A DNA stretch of 64,000 nucleotides, from positions 124,001 to 188,000 of the forward strand of contig NZ_BOOW01000007.1 in the NCBI RefSeq assembly GCF_016863435.1. The letters are read 5' to 3'. The notes beneath the pieces were generated by a model that ran no database searches, had not been told where the DNA came from, and was given only the letters and a program-made list of their open reading frames with translations. The first letter of the stretch is position 1, and each line of letters starts with the position of its first letter. Positions 19,091-28,633 of the stretch are shown here, in pieces. Origin of the DNA: Sinosporangium siamense. Lineage in GTDB: Bacteria > Actinomycetota > Actinomycetes > Streptosporangiales > Streptosporangiaceae. The position numbers and the translations under genes are program-made.

Positions 19091-20008
19091 ATGGCGCGGG
19101 TTTCGGCGAGGTCTCTCGCCTGTCTACTGACTGCTGCATCGGTGACGGTCGTCCAGACCGGCACCGCGGAAGCCGACCCGGCCGGCGAACTGGGGCGCGC
19201 CGACCTGTCGGTCTCCCTGATCGCCGCACCCGCGATCGCCCAGCCCGGCCACACCCTGACCTACCACGTGCGGGTCCGCAACGCGGGCCCGGGGGACGCC
19301 GTGCTCCCGGTGCTGCGGGTGCGGGTGCCGGGCGACGTGGCCGTGGTGGGGGTCAACGTGGCCACCTGCCGGCCGGGGGCGACCTTGAACGAAGTGGTGT
19401 GTCCCTCGCGCAGCGACATCCCCACCGGCGACACGGGCAATGTGGTGATCACCGGCATGGTGCGGCCCGGCGCCCGGGGGCCCTTGCGCGCGACCGCCAC
19501 GCTCTCCTCTCAGGTGATCGACAGCCGTGAGGCCGACAACACCGCCCAGGCGAGCGTCCCCGTCGACGACGGCGCCGATCTGGCCGTACGGCTCGCGCCC
19601 CGCGCCCTGGCCACCCCCGGGGGCTTCACGGTGGGACTGGTGGTCCACAACCGGGGGCCCCGCAGCGTAAAGGACGCGCTGGTGTTCTTCCGCGCCGCGC
19701 TCGCGGGGAGCACCCGGGCGAGGTTCGTGCACTCGGTGGGCGGGCGGTGCCGGGCGGAGGGCACCCACCTGGGCTGCCGCCTGCCGTCGGTGCGGGCGGG
19801 CAGCCCGGTGCGCCTCAGGCTGGCGTTCGCGGCGGACGGCAGGCAGCCGAGGACGGTGAACGGCCGGGCCTCGGTCCACTCGACGGTGTTCGGCGACAGG
19901 CGGCCGGACAACAACCAGGTGCGGGCCAGGCTGGCGGTGTCCGGCCATCGCGGGACGCGTCCCCGGGCGGACGACGACCCGCCGGCTTTGCCGTACGCCT
20001 CGGTGTGA
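19091..20008 (+). CDS. Secreted protein with two DUF11/CARDB-like domains
   Basis: The 305-residue protein has a signal peptide (MARVSARSLACLLTAASVTV, cleavage likely after AEA near residue 28) and no lipobox or anchor. Two immunoglobulin-like repeats follow: residues ~37-155 (DLSVSLIAAPAIAQPGHTLT, HVRVRNAGPGDAVL, VIDSREADNTAQASV) and ~160-280 (DLAVRLAPRALATPGGFTVG, LVVHNRGPRSVKDA, VFGDRRPDNNQVRARL). Each carries a likely disulfide pair (CRPG...VCPSR and RCRAEGTHLGCRL). The NxGPG and DNN patterns are those of DUF11/CARDB modules in actinobacterial cell-surface proteins. It is a monocistronic gene convergent with galE. Its binding partner is unknown. Confidence 0.8.
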   Translation: MARVSARSLACLLTAASVTVVQTGTAEADPAGELGRADLSVSLIAAPAIAQPGHTLTYHVRVRNAGPGDAVLPVLRVRVPGDVAVVGVNVATCRPGATLNEVVCPSRSDIPTGDTGNVVITGMVRPGARGPLRATATLSSQVIDSREADNTAQASVPVDDGADLAVRLAPRALATPGGFTVGLVVHNRGPRSVKDALVFFRAALAGSTRARFVHSVGGRCRAEGTHLGCRLPSVRAGSPVRLRLAFAADGRQPRTVNGRASVHSTVFGDRRPDNNQVRARLAVSGHRGTRPRADDDPPALPYASV

Positions 20009-20013
20009 TCGAG

Positions 20014-20037
20014 GGCGCCCCGCGATCGAAGGGCGCC
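20014..20037. terminator. Short bidirectional terminator between convergent genes
   Basis: GGCGCCC (20014-20020) pairs with GGGCGCC (20031-20037) around a ten-base loop. It lies between the stop at 20008 and the galE stop, the second arm touching the galE stop codon, so it could serve both strands. Two GATCGA(A)GGGCGCC direct copies make up the structure. Confidence 0.5.
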
Positions 20038-20999
20038 TAGCGCAGGGCCCGCCAGGCGTCGCTCACGATGTCGTGCAGGCCGGGGCGCTCGGGCTTCCAG
20101 CCGAGGTCGCGCTGGATGCGGGCGGACGACGCGACGAGCACGGCGGGGTCGCCGGCGCGGCGGGGGCGGGTCACGGCGGGGATGGGGTGCCCGGTGACCT
20201 CGCGGCAGACCGAGATGACCTCGTGGACGGAGAATCCGGTGCCGTTGCCCAGGTTGTAGATCGTGTGGCGGTTGCCGGCGCAGGCGGCGAGGGCCAGCAG
20301 GTGGGCACGCGCGAGGTCGCCGACGTGGATGTAGTCGCGGATGCAGGTGCCGTCGGGGGTCGGGTAGTCGTCGCCGAAGACGCTGACGGAGTCGCCCTCG
20401 CCGAGGGCCACGGCGAGCACGCGGGGGATGAGGTGGGTCTCGACCGTGTGCCGCTCGCGGTAGACGCGGCCGTCCTCCCCGGTGTGGGCGCCGGCGACGT
20501 TGAAGTAGCGCAGGCTGACCGCGGCCAGGCCGTACATCTCCGAGAAGGCGCTCAGCGCGGTGTCGACGGCGAGTTTGCTCGCGCCGTAGGGATTGGTGGG
20601 GCGGGTGGGGTCGGTCTCCTCGATGGGGGTGCGCTCGGGCTCGCCGTAGGTCGCGGCGGTGGAGGAGAACACAATGCGAGGTACGTCATGGACGCGCATG
20701 GCGTCGAGCAGCATGAGGGTGCCGCCGAGGTTGCCGGCCCAGTAGAGGTCGGGGCGCTCGACCGACTCGCCGACGAGTGAGCGGGCGGCGAAGTGCAGGA
20801 CGCCGTCGAATCCGCCTTCGGCGAGCGTGTCTCCGGCGTCGGCGAGGGAGGCGTGCACGAACCGGGCTCCGGCCGGCACCGCGTCGGCGTGGCCGGTGGA
20901 CAGGTCGTCGAGGACGACGACATGGTGGCCGGCTTCGACGAGCTGAGCTGCTACGACGCTGCCGATGTAGCCGGCGCCGCCGGTGATCAGGAGTTTCAC
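20037..20999 (-). CDS. galE: UDP-glucose 4-epimerase
   Basis: The 320-residue short-chain dehydrogenase interconverts UDP-glucose and UDP-galactose (or the GlcNAc pair) for sugar metabolism and wall polymers. It has the NAD loop [23 protein letters not shown], the catalytic Ser-Tyr-Lys region [13 protein letters not shown] and [11 protein letters not shown], then [10 protein letters not shown] and [15 protein letters not shown], typical of GalE. I take GTG 20999 as start because GAGGA precedes it and the NAD loop must lie at the N-terminus; the frame extends to 21242 without support. Substrate range within the epimerase family cannot be settled from sequence alone. Confidence 0.93.
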   Translation of the reverse strand: MKLLITGGAGYIGSVVAAQLVEAGHHVVVLDDLSTGHADAVPAGARFVHASLADAGDTLAEGGFDGVLHFAARSLVGESVERPDLYWAGNLGGTLMLLDAMRVHDVPRIVFSSTAATYGEPERTPIEETDPTRPTNPYGASKLAVDTALSAFSEMYGLAAVSLRYFNVAGAHTGEDGRVYRERHTVETHLIPRVLAVALGEGDSVSVFGDDYPTPDGTCIRDYIHVGDLARAHLLALAACAGNRHTIYNLGNGTGFSVHEVISVCREVTGHPIPAVTRPRRAGDPAVLVASSARIQRDLGWKPERPGLHDIVSDAWRALR

Positions 21000-21174
21000 G
21001 GCATCCTCGTGGGTCGGCGTGTGGAAAGGCGTGTGAAAGCAGGGACGGCGGGGGAGAAGTTCCCACCAACGGAGAACGAAGTGTTCAGCATACGGGTAAC
21101 GATTTTCAGGTGCTTTTCCTGATGTAGAGGCGCTTTTTGTGGTTTCAACACCCTCCCCCTCCGTCGCGCGCTTG

Positions 21175-21215
21175 CTCCCCAAAGGGGGAGTTAGCCTGAA
21201 GGGGGCTCGTCCCCC
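21175..21215 (+). promoter_or_regulatory. Paired hairpins in the leader of the CNNM/CBS gene
   Basis: CTCCCC (21175-21180) pairs with GGGGAG (21185-21190), and GGGGG (21201-21205) pairs with CCCCC (21211-21215). They lie 60-100 bases before the TTG start at 21276. The first could also pair with parts of the second, giving alternative folds, so leader-based control is conceivable, but no known riboswitch core was recognised. Confidence 0.35.
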
Positions 21216-21275
21216 GGGCGGGTACTCTGTCAGCTCCACCACAGCGCTTGAGCAAAGCAGGCGGGAATCAATCCG

Positions 21276-22760
21276 TTGAACAGCGTCCTGGTCAACAGCG
21301 CCATCGTCCTGCTCTTCATCCTCATCGGCGGCTTCTTCGCGGCGGCCGAGATGGCGATGGTGTCCCTGCGGGAGAGCCAGGTGCGCTCCATGGCGGCCCG
21401 GGGACGACGGGGCTCACGCGTCGCCAAGCTGGCCCGCGACCCCAACCGGTTTCTGTCCGCCGTGCAGATCGGCGTCACCGTGGCGACGATGCTGTCGGCG
21501 GCGTTCGGGGCGGACACGCTGGCCACCCACCTTGTGCCGGTGCTCACCTCCTGGGGCGTGCCGGGCGGCCTGGTGCCGCCGCTGGCGCTGGTGCTGGTGA
21601 CGCTGGCCATCTCCTACGTCTCGCTCGTGCTCGGCGAGCTCGTGCCGAAACGGCTGGCCAGGCAGCGTGCCGAGGGGCTCTCCCTGCTGGTGGCGCCCCT
21701 CCTCGACGGCATGGCGACGTTGTCCCGCCCGGTGATCTGGGCGCTGTCGAAGTCCACCGACGGCGTGATGAAGCTGCTCGGCGGCAACCCCTCGGCCGAC
21801 CGTGAGGAGATGACCACCGAGGAGCTGCGCGACATGGTCGTGGGCCACCAGGAGCTCACCGAGGACGAGCGCCACCTCATCGGCGAGGTCTTCGCGGCGG
21901 GCAAACGGCAGCTCCGCGAGGTCATGCTGCCGCGCACCGAGGTCGAGTTCATGGACGCCGACACCCCGCTGGCCGAGGCCGCGGTGCTCGCGGTGGCCAT
22001 GCCGCACTCGCGTTACCCGGTCTATCGCGAGTCCTACGATGAGATCATTGGGTTCGTTCACGTCAAGGACCTGCTCGATCCCGTCCTGACCGGGAGCATC
22101 GAGCCCATCAGCCAGCTTGTGCCGGTCCGGCCGGTCAAACTGGTGCCGGCGAGCAAGCGGGTGCTCACGACCCTGTCCGAGATGCGCGACGAGGGACACC
22201 ACCTGGCGATCGTGGTGGACGAATACGGGGGCACCGCCGGAATCGTCACCCTGGAGGACCTCGTCGAGGAGCTGATCGGCGATATCAGGGACGAATACGA
22301 CATAGACGATGGCCAGTCCGTGCGTCTCGCGGCCGGTGAGATCGACATCGAGGGGCTCATCAACCTCGACGACTTCGCCGCCGAGTGCGGCATCCGGCTG
22401 CCCGACGGGCCCTATGAGACGCTCGCCGGGTTCGTGATGGCCGCACTCGGCCATCTGCCGGCGCTCGGCGACCGGGTGGAGATCCCCGGCTTCGAGCTCT
22501 CGGTCACGGCCATGGACGGCAGGCGCATCGACCGGGTGCGCGTCAAACGCCGCTCTTCCACGCCGGCCGCGGAACCACCCGCCGATCAGGCGGCCGAGCG
22601 GCGCGTCACCACGCCTTCCGAGGAAATCGAGCAGGAATCCCGGCCCGAGCCCGGCCCGCAGGACGCCACCGTCGGTGCGTCGCCGGCAGGATCGGGTACG
22701 GCGGGAGCCAACGGGGCCACGCCCGGCGTTTCCGAGTCGCGTCAGCCCCCCGAGTCCTGA
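21276..22760 (+). CDS. CNNM/HlyC-CorC family transporter with CBS domains
   Basis: The 494-residue protein has an N-terminal CNNM transmembrane domain (about residues 1-190: [53 protein letters not shown]), a CBS pair (about 205-335: [54 protein letters not shown]) and a CorC_HlyC FAD-fold domain (about 345-425, [20 protein letters not shown]). The last ~70 residues are a disordered acidic tail. This family exports or controls Mg and Co (TlyC/CorC/YtfL type); hemolysin names are historical. The start is TTG 21276 with no strong ribosome site. It is divergent from galE and lies just before trpS. Confidence 0.9.
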   Translation: MNSVLVNSAIVLLFILIGGFFAAAEMAMVSLRESQVRSMAARGRRGSRVAKLARDPNRFLSAVQIGVTVATMLSAAFGADTLATHLVPVLTSWGVPGGLVPPLALVLVTLAISYVSLVLGELVPKRLARQRAEGLSLLVAPLLDGMATLSRPVIWALSKSTDGVMKLLGGNPSADREEMTTEELRDMVVGHQELTEDERHLIGEVFAAGKRQLREVMLPRTEVEFMDADTPLAEAAVLAVAMPHSRYPVYRESYDEIIGFVHVKDLLDPVLTGSIEPISQLVPVRPVKLVPASKRVLTTLSEMRDEGHHLAIVVDEYGGTAGIVTLEDLVEELIGDIRDEYDIDDGQSVRLAAGEIDIEGLINLDDFAAECGIRLPDGPYETLAGFVMAALGHLPALGDRVEIPGFELSVTAMDGRRIDRVRVKRRSSTPAAEPPADQAAERRVTTPSEEIEQESRPEPGPQDATVGASPAGSGTAGANGATPGVSESRQPPES

Positions 22761-22774
22761 CAGAATTGCGCGCC

Positions 22775-23782
22775 ATGGAAGCAAGACCACGTGTGCTCTC
22801 CGGCATTCAGCCCACCGCCGACTCCTTCCACCTCGGCAACTATCTGGGTGCCGTCCGGCAGTGGGTGGGGATGCAGGACACGCACGAGGCGTTCTACTGC
22901 GTGGTCGACCTGCACGCCATCACGGTGCAACCCGACCCCAAGGAGCTGCGTCACCGCACCCGCGTGGCCGCCGCTCAACTCTTCGCGGTGGGGCTCGACC
23001 CCGAGCGCTGCACGGTGTTCGTGCAGAGCCACGTGCCCGAGCACTCCGAGCTCGCATGGGTGCTCGGCTCCCTCACGAGCATGGGTGAGGCGAGCCGCAT
23101 GACGCAGTTCAAGGACAAGTCCGCGAAATACGGTGAGGGGGCGGCGGGCGTCGGCCTGTTCACCTACCCGATCCTGCAGGCCGCCGACATCCTGCTCTAT
23201 CAGGCCCACCAGGTGCCGGTGGGAGCCGACCAGAAGCAGCACCTGGAGCTCACCCGCGACCTCGCGCAGCGGTTCAACCACCGCCTCGGCCAGACGTTCC
23301 GGCTGCCCGAGCCCTTCATCATGAAGGGCGTCGAGAAGATCTACGACCTGCAGGACCCGTCGGCGAAGATGTCCAAGTCGTCCTCCAGCCCGCAGGGCAT
23401 CCTGGACGTCCTTGAGCAGCCCGGGTCGCTGCGCAAGAAGGTCATGCGGGCGATCACCGACACCGGCTCCGAGGTCAAGGCCGACGAGGCCGACAAACCC
23501 GGCATCACCAACCTGCTGCGCATCCAGTCGGCGCTGACCGGTGTCCCGGTGCCCGACCTTGAGCAGCGTTACGCCGGTCAGGGTTACGGCGCCTTCAAAA
23601 AGGACGTCGCCGAGACGGTGGTCGAGGCGTTCACCCCGATCCGCGAGCGCACCGAGGCCCTGCTGGCCGACGAGGACCAGCTCGACCGCCTGCTGGCCAT
23701 CGGGGCCGAGCGGGCGCGTGCGGTGGCCGGCGAGACCATGGCGCAGGTGCGCGATCGGGTGGGTTTCCTGCCGCGCGGCTGA
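22775..23782 (+). CDS. trpS: Tryptophanyl-tRNA synthetase
   Basis: The 335-residue class I synthetase charges tRNA-Trp. The HIGH-type signature is [13 protein letters not shown] near residue 17 and the KMSKS loop is [12 protein letters not shown] near residue 198. Tryptophan-pocket segments include [20 protein letters not shown] and [22 protein letters not shown] 22775 is chosen because the protein then begins [20 protein letters not shown], as in other bacterial TrpS; a TTG nine bases earlier is possible. It starts 14 bases after the transporter gene and ends before a direct repeat and terminator at 23795-23866. Confidence 0.96.
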   Translation: MEARPRVLSGIQPTADSFHLGNYLGAVRQWVGMQDTHEAFYCVVDLHAITVQPDPKELRHRTRVAAAQLFAVGLDPERCTVFVQSHVPEHSELAWVLGSLTSMGEASRMTQFKDKSAKYGEGAAGVGLFTYPILQAADILLYQAHQVPVGADQKQHLELTRDLAQRFNHRLGQTFRLPEPFIMKGVEKIYDLQDPSAKMSKSSSSPQGILDVLEQPGSLRKKVMRAITDTGSEVKADEADKPGITNLLRIQSALTGVPVPDLEQRYAGQGYGAFKKDVAETVVEAFTPIRERTEALLADEDQLDRLLAIGAERARAVAGETMAQVRDRVGFLPRG

Positions 23783-23794
23783 CGCACCCCATCT

Positions 23795-23836
23795 CTGCAT
23801 TTCTCACAATCCGGTCTGCACTTCTCACAATCCGGT
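23795..23836 (+). repeat. Tandem 21-base direct repeat after trpS
   Basis: CTGCATTTCTCACAATCCGGT (21 bases, 23795-23815; shown here only to name the unit as CTGCA-TTCTCACAATCCGGT type) is followed at once by a copy with one change at 23816-23836. The second copy runs into the terminator stem. Confidence 0.8.
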
Positions 23837-23866
23837 CCGCGGATGGCTCCGCGGGCCGGATTTTGT
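23827..23866 (+). terminator. Terminator after trpS
   Basis: AATCCGG-t-CCGCGG (23829-23842) pairs with CCGCGG-g-CCGGATT (23849-23862), and flanking CA/TG pairs extend it. It is followed by TTGTGTTGTG. It lies 45 bases after the trpS stop. Confidence 0.85.
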
Positions 23867-24026
23867 GTTGTGCGGACCTGGTGATCACCAATTTACGGGT
23901 ACGGCAGAGGCGTCCCAGAGACACGCTTGAGCTGGGTAAACGTTCCTCAACCTCAGGCGTATGCACGTAACGCAGGGGGCAGGTCTGGCCACATGCGAAT
24001 CCGTACGAAGCTACCCTGAGACCACC

Positions 24027-25139
24027 ATGGGGACGAAACACCTCGTGCCGGTGACGGCACTGCTCGCCTCTGCCGTACTCGTGTCGGCGCAACCCGCGCA
24101 GGCGCGCGCGACGGTGCCGCCTGTGGGCGGCGAACTGCTGGGAGAGCGGGGACTTGTCGCGCCGACCGGGGTGAAACCCCCGCCCAAGAGCAAGGCCCGC
24201 TCCTATGTCGTCGCCGACGCAGAGACCGGCCAGGTGCTCGCCGCCAAGGACGCCCACGGGCGCTTCCTGCCGGCCAGCACGCTGAAGTCGCTCACCGCGC
24301 TGACCCTCATCCCGCAGCTCGACCGCGACAAACGCGTCAAGCCCAGCCGTGAGGCGTGCAACCAGGAGGGAAGCGCCGTCGGGCTGGTGCCGAAGCCGCT
24401 CTACCGGGTTCACGACCTGTTCCGGGCGCTGATGTTGTCCTCGGGCAACGACGCGGCCATGGCCCTCGCCGAGACCAACGGCGGCCTGGCCCCGACGCTG
24501 GAGCAGATGAACGCCACGGCCCGCAAGCTCCAGGCTTACGACACCGTGGCGAAGACCCCGAGCGGGCTGGACAAACCCGGGCAGAGCAGCTCGGCTTACG
24601 ACCTTGCCCTCATCACCCGGGCCGGGCTGAAGAACGCAGAATTCCGGCGCTACGTCGCCACCAAGACCGCCAAGTTCCCCGCGCCTAAGGGGTACTACGA
24701 GATCTCCAACCACAACAAGCTGCTGTGGAAATACCAGGGGATGGTCGGCGGCAAGAACGGCTGGACCTCCAAGGCCCACGGCAGCTTCGCCGGCGCGGCA
24801 AGACGCGGCAACCACACGATCATCGTCGCGATCATGCGGCACGAGGGCGGATTCTGGGACGAGGTGGCCGGCCTCCTCGACTGGGGCTTCGCCGCCCGCG
24901 GCCGCGTCACCCCGGTCGGCCGCCTGGTCGACCCCCTCCCCGACCGCCCCGCCCAGCCCGCGACCACACCCCAGGCCACCCCGGCCGCCGCCGACGCCGC
25001 AGCCTCCGCCCCGGGCCCCACCCCCGACCGCGGCCCCGGCCTCGCCACACTGGGCCTCATCGGCGCAGGCCTACTGGGCGGCACCGCCTGGCTGGTACTC
25101 GGCCTACGCCGCCGCACCCGCACCCGCACCACGTCGTAG
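24027..25139 (+). CDS. D-alanyl-D-alanine carboxypeptidase (peptidase S11, DacA/C type)
   Basis: The 370-residue penicillin-binding protein trims the terminal D-Ala of peptidoglycan stem peptides. ATG 24027 gives a clean signal peptide (MGTKHLVPVTALLASAVLVS, cleavage after AQA). The catalytic SxxK is STLK at Ser84, SxN is SSGNDAA (Ser139-Asn141), and the third box, usually KTG, reads GGKNGWTSKAHG, a KNG variant. After the catalytic part comes a proline/alanine linker and one C-terminal membrane helix (LGLIGAGLLGGTAWLVLGLR) ending in arginines, so it is anchored in the membrane with the enzyme outside. It lies between trpS and the YihY gene, a grouping also seen in Streptomyces. Confidence 0.93.
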   Translation: MGTKHLVPVTALLASAVLVSAQPAQARATVPPVGGELLGERGLVAPTGVKPPPKSKARSYVVADAETGQVLAAKDAHGRFLPASTLKSLTALTLIPQLDRDKRVKPSREACNQEGSAVGLVPKPLYRVHDLFRALMLSSGNDAAMALAETNGGLAPTLEQMNATARKLQAYDTVAKTPSGLDKPGQSSSAYDLALITRAGLKNAEFRRYVATKTAKFPAPKGYYEISNHNKLLWKYQGMVGGKNGWTSKAHGSFAGAARRGNHTIIVAIMRHEGGFWDEVAGLLDWGFAARGRVTPVGRLVDPLPDRPAQPATTPQATPAAADAAASAPGPTPDRGPGLATLGLIGAGLLGGTAWLVLGLRRRTRTRTTS

Positions 25140-25990
25140 CACTCCGCGCCAGGGCCCTGTGCCGAGCCGCCATGAGGGCGGCCCCGCGCCCGGGTGGTCC
25201 CTTCGCTGCGGCACGCCTGGTGTACGGCTTGCGCCGACGCGCTCGCGCCACGTCTTGGCGGACTCGCGTGGGGCCGCCACGAGGACATCCCCGCGCTATC
25301 GAGGCCCGGCCCCGCCTCGCACCTGGGCGGTTCGTCCACCGCTGCACGCCTGGCTTACGGCTACGCCGCCCGCGCCACTTCGTAGGGCGACAGCCCGCGC
25401 CGCCTGCGGCCATGCCGCCTTCAAGGAGAAGGATCATTGGGACCGGCAGAGGGTGCGAGGCTGCGAGCGGCTCCGCGCTACAGCCGGTATTGACCCGCGC
25501 CGCCCGCGTCGCCTCGGGGTTTCGCCTCTGCATCGCGGCTGACGTACGGCTATTCTGCCGCCTGCGCCCACCTCATAGGGCGACAGCCCGCGCCGCTTTT
25601 TGAGGCGGCCCTGCGGCCGTGCCGCCGCTAAAGGAGAACGATCGCCGGGACCGGCAGAGGGTGCGAGGCCGCGAGCGGCTCCGCCTTACGGCCGGCGTTG
25701 GCTCGCGTCACCAGCATCGCCTCGCATTCGGGGGGCTTCGCCTCCGCGCCGCGGCCGATGTGCGGCGCACGCTGTCGCGGCCCGGCCCCGTGCTGCCTGG
25801 CGGACGGCTTGAGCCGTCGGGTCCTCGTCTGGGCGATGTCTCAGGGGGCAGGCGTGCCCGTTGCGCCTCTTGGGGGAGTGGCTGGCGGGGTGGGCAAAGG
25901 AGGCGGGGCCGCGAGGGGTTCCGCGGTGGGGGGTGTGAGCGGCTTGCGCTGCGGGGTTCGGTGGCCCCGCAGCGTACGGCTCGGGGGTGT
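25140..25990. repeat. 850-base non-coding region with imperfect long direct repeats
   Basis: No credible gene is seen: every frame gives arginine/proline-rich strings without family signal. Instead the region repeats itself. AGGGCGACAGCCCGCGCCG occurs at 25384-25402 and 25577-25595; GACCGGCAGAGGGTGCGAGG at 25441-25460 and 25649-25668; AAGGAGAA also recurs, giving a unit of roughly 195-210 bases, the second copy carrying a small insertion. Related fragments (CTGCGGCACGCCTGG and CGCTGCACGCCTGG; TACGGCT) occur at 25210-25370. It spans the gap between the convergent carboxypeptidase and YihY genes and might be the remains of a mobile or structural RNA element. Confidence 0.65.
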
Positions 25991-25991
25991 C

Positions 25992-27017
25992 TTACTTGGC
26001 TCCGTTGCGGTGGGTTGTGGTGGATGGAGGTTTGGTTAAGGGGGGTTGGGTGCCGTTGCTTGGGATGGGGGTGGGGGACGGGGGTGGGCCCATGGGGGCG
26101 GTGGCGGTCCAGGCGGCGACGTACAGGGTGAGGCGGGCGGACAGGTTGATCCAGATGAGCAGGCCGACCATGACCGCGAAGGCGCCGTAGATGGGGTTGT
26201 TGAGGGTGCCCGACAGCAAGAGGGCGGCGAGTTGTTTGAGGATGCCGAAGCCGATCGCGCCGAGCAGGGCGCCCTTGAGGATGGTGGAGAAGGGCTGGGA
26301 GGGCCTCGCCACCCAGCCGAGCACCACGAGGAACAGGAGCATGTCCGCCGCGATGCCGACGAGGACCCCGGCCACTACGACGACGACGTTGGCAGCGGTG
26401 GAGCCGCCGAGGCCGAGCCAGCCTGTGACCGTGGTGGTGGCCGTGGTGGCGAAGCCGCCGACCGCCGTGGAGACGATCAGGGTGAGGCCGAGCATCAGCA
26501 GTGTGGCGAGGTCGCGCAGTTTGGCGAGGAAGAAGTTGAGCGGCGGCTCGTTGGTCATCCAGATCTCGCGGAGGGCCCCGCGCAGGGCGTCTACGGCGCC
26601 GAGGCCGGCGTAGATCAGGCCGACGAGACCGATGATTCCGGCCCCGACCCTGGCCGCGCCGAGGGACTCGAGGTCGAGCCGCTGGGCAAGGCCGGGGAGT
26701 TGTTCGTTGATGGCTTTGGTGAGCACCTCCATGGCCCCCGGATGGAACGTCACGATGTAGCCGACCACCGCGAAGGCCAAGGCGAGGATGGGGAAGAAGG
26801 AGAGGAACGCAAAATATGTCACCGCGCCTGCCAGGCGGTCGCCGTTCTGCACCTGATAGCGCTGGACGGTGCGGAGCAGGTGATCGAAGAAGGGCCGGCG
26901 CAGCCTCTGGCGGTCCACGAGGCGCTGGCCCCGCTCCTTGGCCGCCTCGACCTGACGCTGAATTCGGGCGACCATATTTCCCATAGAGGTGCTTGTACCC
27001 GCAAAGTCGGCGATCAC
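25992..27017 (-). CDS. YihY/BrkB-family membrane protein
   Basis: The 341-residue protein has about six transmembrane helices after a basic 60-residue N-terminus. The family signature appears as NGDRLAGAVTYFAFLSFFPI, followed by LIYAGLGAVDALRGALREIW, and the last helices include NPIYGAFAVMVGLLIWINLS. A proline/threonine-rich tail follows. YihY/BrkB proteins were once called RNase BN; their real role in the membrane is unclear. GTG 27017 gives the longest form with GAGG touching it; ATG 26984 is an alternative. It is convergent with the carboxypeptidase gene and divergent from the amidohydrolase gene. Confidence 0.9.
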   Translation of the reverse strand: MIADFAGTSTSMGNMVARIQRQVEAAKERGQRLVDRQRLRRPFFDHLLRTVQRYQVQNGDRLAGAVTYFAFLSFFPILALAFAVVGYIVTFHPGAMEVLTKAINEQLPGLAQRLDLESLGAARVGAGIIGLVGLIYAGLGAVDALRGALREIWMTNEPPLNFFLAKLRDLATLLMLGLTLIVSTAVGGFATTATTTVTGWLGLGGSTAANVVVVVAGVLVGIAADMLLFLVVLGWVARPSQPFSTILKGALLGAIGFGILKQLAALLLSGTLNNPIYGAFAVMVGLLIWINLSARLTLYVAAWTATAPMGPPPSPTPIPSNGTQPPLTKPPSTTTHRNGAK

Positions 27018-27102
27018 CTCAGATTCGGTTGCCGTGCGACGCTGGAAACTGGTGTGGATCGCTCACGTGATCACCTGGAAGCGGGATAGGGTCGTATCCA
27101 TT

Positions 27103-27130
27103 CGCCGATGCGCCTCACTTCGCATCGGCG
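27103..27130 (+). promoter_or_regulatory. Perfect 10-base-pair hairpin in the amidohydrolase leader
   Basis: CGCCGATGCG (27103-27112) and CGCATCGGCG (27121-27130) pair perfectly around the loop CCTCACTT, ending 19 bases before the preferred ATG 27150. Upstream is GATAGGGT, which could be a -10 region. It may be a leader stabiliser, attenuator or operator, because the flanking genes are divergent and no terminator is needed here. Confidence 0.55.
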
Positions 27131-27149
27131 TTCTCAGATAGGGGTGGCA

Positions 27150-28397
27150 ATGCAGGGGCGTGATCTTCGGGGGGAGCTCGGCGCGTTCCTGACGCGGTCC
27201 GAGCGGACGCTGATCGGCTTCCGGCGCGACATTCACATGCATCCCGAGCTGGCCTTCGCCGAATACCGCACGACTCAGCGCATCGTCGACCGGCTCACCG
27301 AGGCGGGCCTCGCGCCCGAGGTGATGCCCAAGGGCACCGGTGTGATCTGCGACGTCGGCAGCGGCGGCGGGCCGACCGTGGCGCTGCGTGCCGACATCGA
27401 CGCGCTGGCCCTCGCCGACGAGAAGGACGTGCCTTACAGCTCGACCGTGCCCGGCGTGTGCCACGCCTGCGGCCACGACGTGCACACGGCGGTGCTGCTC
27501 GGCACCGGCCTCTTCCTCGCCGAGCAGGCCAGGGCGGGGCTGCTGCCGGGCCGGGTGCGGCTGATCTTCCAGCCCGCCGAGGAGCTCCCTGGCGGCGCGC
27601 GCGAGGTCGTGGCGGTCGGCGGCCTGATCGGTGTCGACCGCGTCTTCGGCCTCCACTGCGACCCCAAGGTCGAGGTCGGGCAGGTCGGGCTAAAGACCGG
27701 CCCCATCACCTCGGCCTGCGACATGATCACCGTGCACGTGAACGGGCCCGGCGGCCACACCGCGCGCCCGCACCTCACCGCCGACCTGGTGTTCGCGCTG
27801 GGCAAGATCCTCACCGAGCTGCCGGCCGGGTTGTCGCGCCGGGTCGATCCGAGGTCGTCTCTGAGTCTCGTGTGGGGCCGCGTCGAGTCGGGCTCGGCGG
27901 CCAATGTGATCCCCGAGGGCGGCGTCGCCGAGGGCACAGTGCGCTGCACCGACGAGGAGGCGTGGCGCGCCGCCCCCGATCTGATCAAGGCGCTGCTTGA
28001 GTCGGTGGCGACGCCATATGGCGTGGAGGCCCGGCTCGACTACACCCGCGGGGTGCCGCCGGTGGTCAACGACGAGGAGAGCGTGCAGATGCTCTCGGAG
28101 GCGGCCCTCCGCGTGCTCGGCGCCGACTCGGTGGTGCAGACTCAGCAGAGCCTGGGCGGCGAGGACTTCGGGTGGTTCCTGGAGAATGTGCCCGGTGCCT
28201 ACGCTCGCCTCGGCACTCGGATGCCGGGCACCCCGCCGACGGCCGACATCCACCAGAGCACCTTCGACGTCGACGAGAGCTGCATCGGGGTGGGTGTGCG
28301 TTTCATGGCCGCCACGGCGCTGACCGCCCTCTGGGAGGGCACCCGGCCGGGCACCTGTGACCTGTCTGAGCAGGTCGGGGAGTTTGGATTGGTGTGA
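27150..28397 (+). CDS. M20-family amidohydrolase (AmiB1-like)
   Basis: The 415-residue metallopeptidase-type amidohydrolase has FRRDIHMHPELAFAEYRT at the N-terminus, the metal cluster in GVCHACGHDVHTAVLLG, the catalytic Glu pair in IFQPAEELPGGA, VFGLHCDPK, the dimerisation-domain GPGGHTARPH and a last ligand in SLGGEDFGWFLENVPGAYAR. This is the IAA-amino acid/N-acyl-amino acid hydrolase branch. I prefer ATG 27150 (AGGGGTGG ahead) over ATG 27108, because the latter lies inside the hairpin at 27103-27130. Relatives (amiA1/amiB1) neighbour deoD and lpdA in mycobacteria. Its substrate is not known. Confidence 0.9.
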   Translation: MQGRDLRGELGAFLTRSERTLIGFRRDIHMHPELAFAEYRTTQRIVDRLTEAGLAPEVMPKGTGVICDVGSGGGPTVALRADIDALALADEKDVPYSSTVPGVCHACGHDVHTAVLLGTGLFLAEQARAGLLPGRVRLIFQPAEELPGGAREVVAVGGLIGVDRVFGLHCDPKVEVGQVGLKTGPITSACDMITVHVNGPGGHTARPHLTADLVFALGKILTELPAGLSRRVDPRSSLSLVWGRVESGSAANVIPEGGVAEGTVRCTDEEAWRAAPDLIKALLESVATPYGVEARLDYTRGVPPVVNDEESVQMLSEAALRVLGADSVVQTQQSLGGEDFGWFLENVPGAYARLGTRMPGTPPTADIHQSTFDVDESCIGVGVRFMAATALTALWEGTRPGTCDLSEQVGEFGLV

Positions 28398-28633
28398 TCT
28401 CACGTCTGACGCCCGGCATCTCCGTGCACGTCGGGGTTTGACCGCCCACTGGGCGCAGCAATGATCTTCTTACCTGGTCACAGCCAGGAGTGCGCAGGAT
28501 AACGGACCTGTTTCGGACTGCATCCTGGGTTTGGCCATAGCCTGCCGATCGCGTACCTTCCGTCCAGGACTGCCGTGCGTTCCTTTCGCGCGTGCACAAA
28601 AAAGTTTGACGCGGGGACAGGAAGGGAGTCACC

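Noticed and set aside
21121-21275. Magnesium riboswitch (M-box) ahead of the CNNM/CBS gene
   Set aside because: Two GC hairpins are present, but the interval is short and the M-box core sequence was not recognisable.
25140-25990. Several open frames on both strands (for example 25619-26131 plus and 25057-25533 minus)
   Set aside because: All are arginine/proline/glycine-rich with no domain, no ribosome site and they run through repeats; they look like chance frames in GC-rich DNA.
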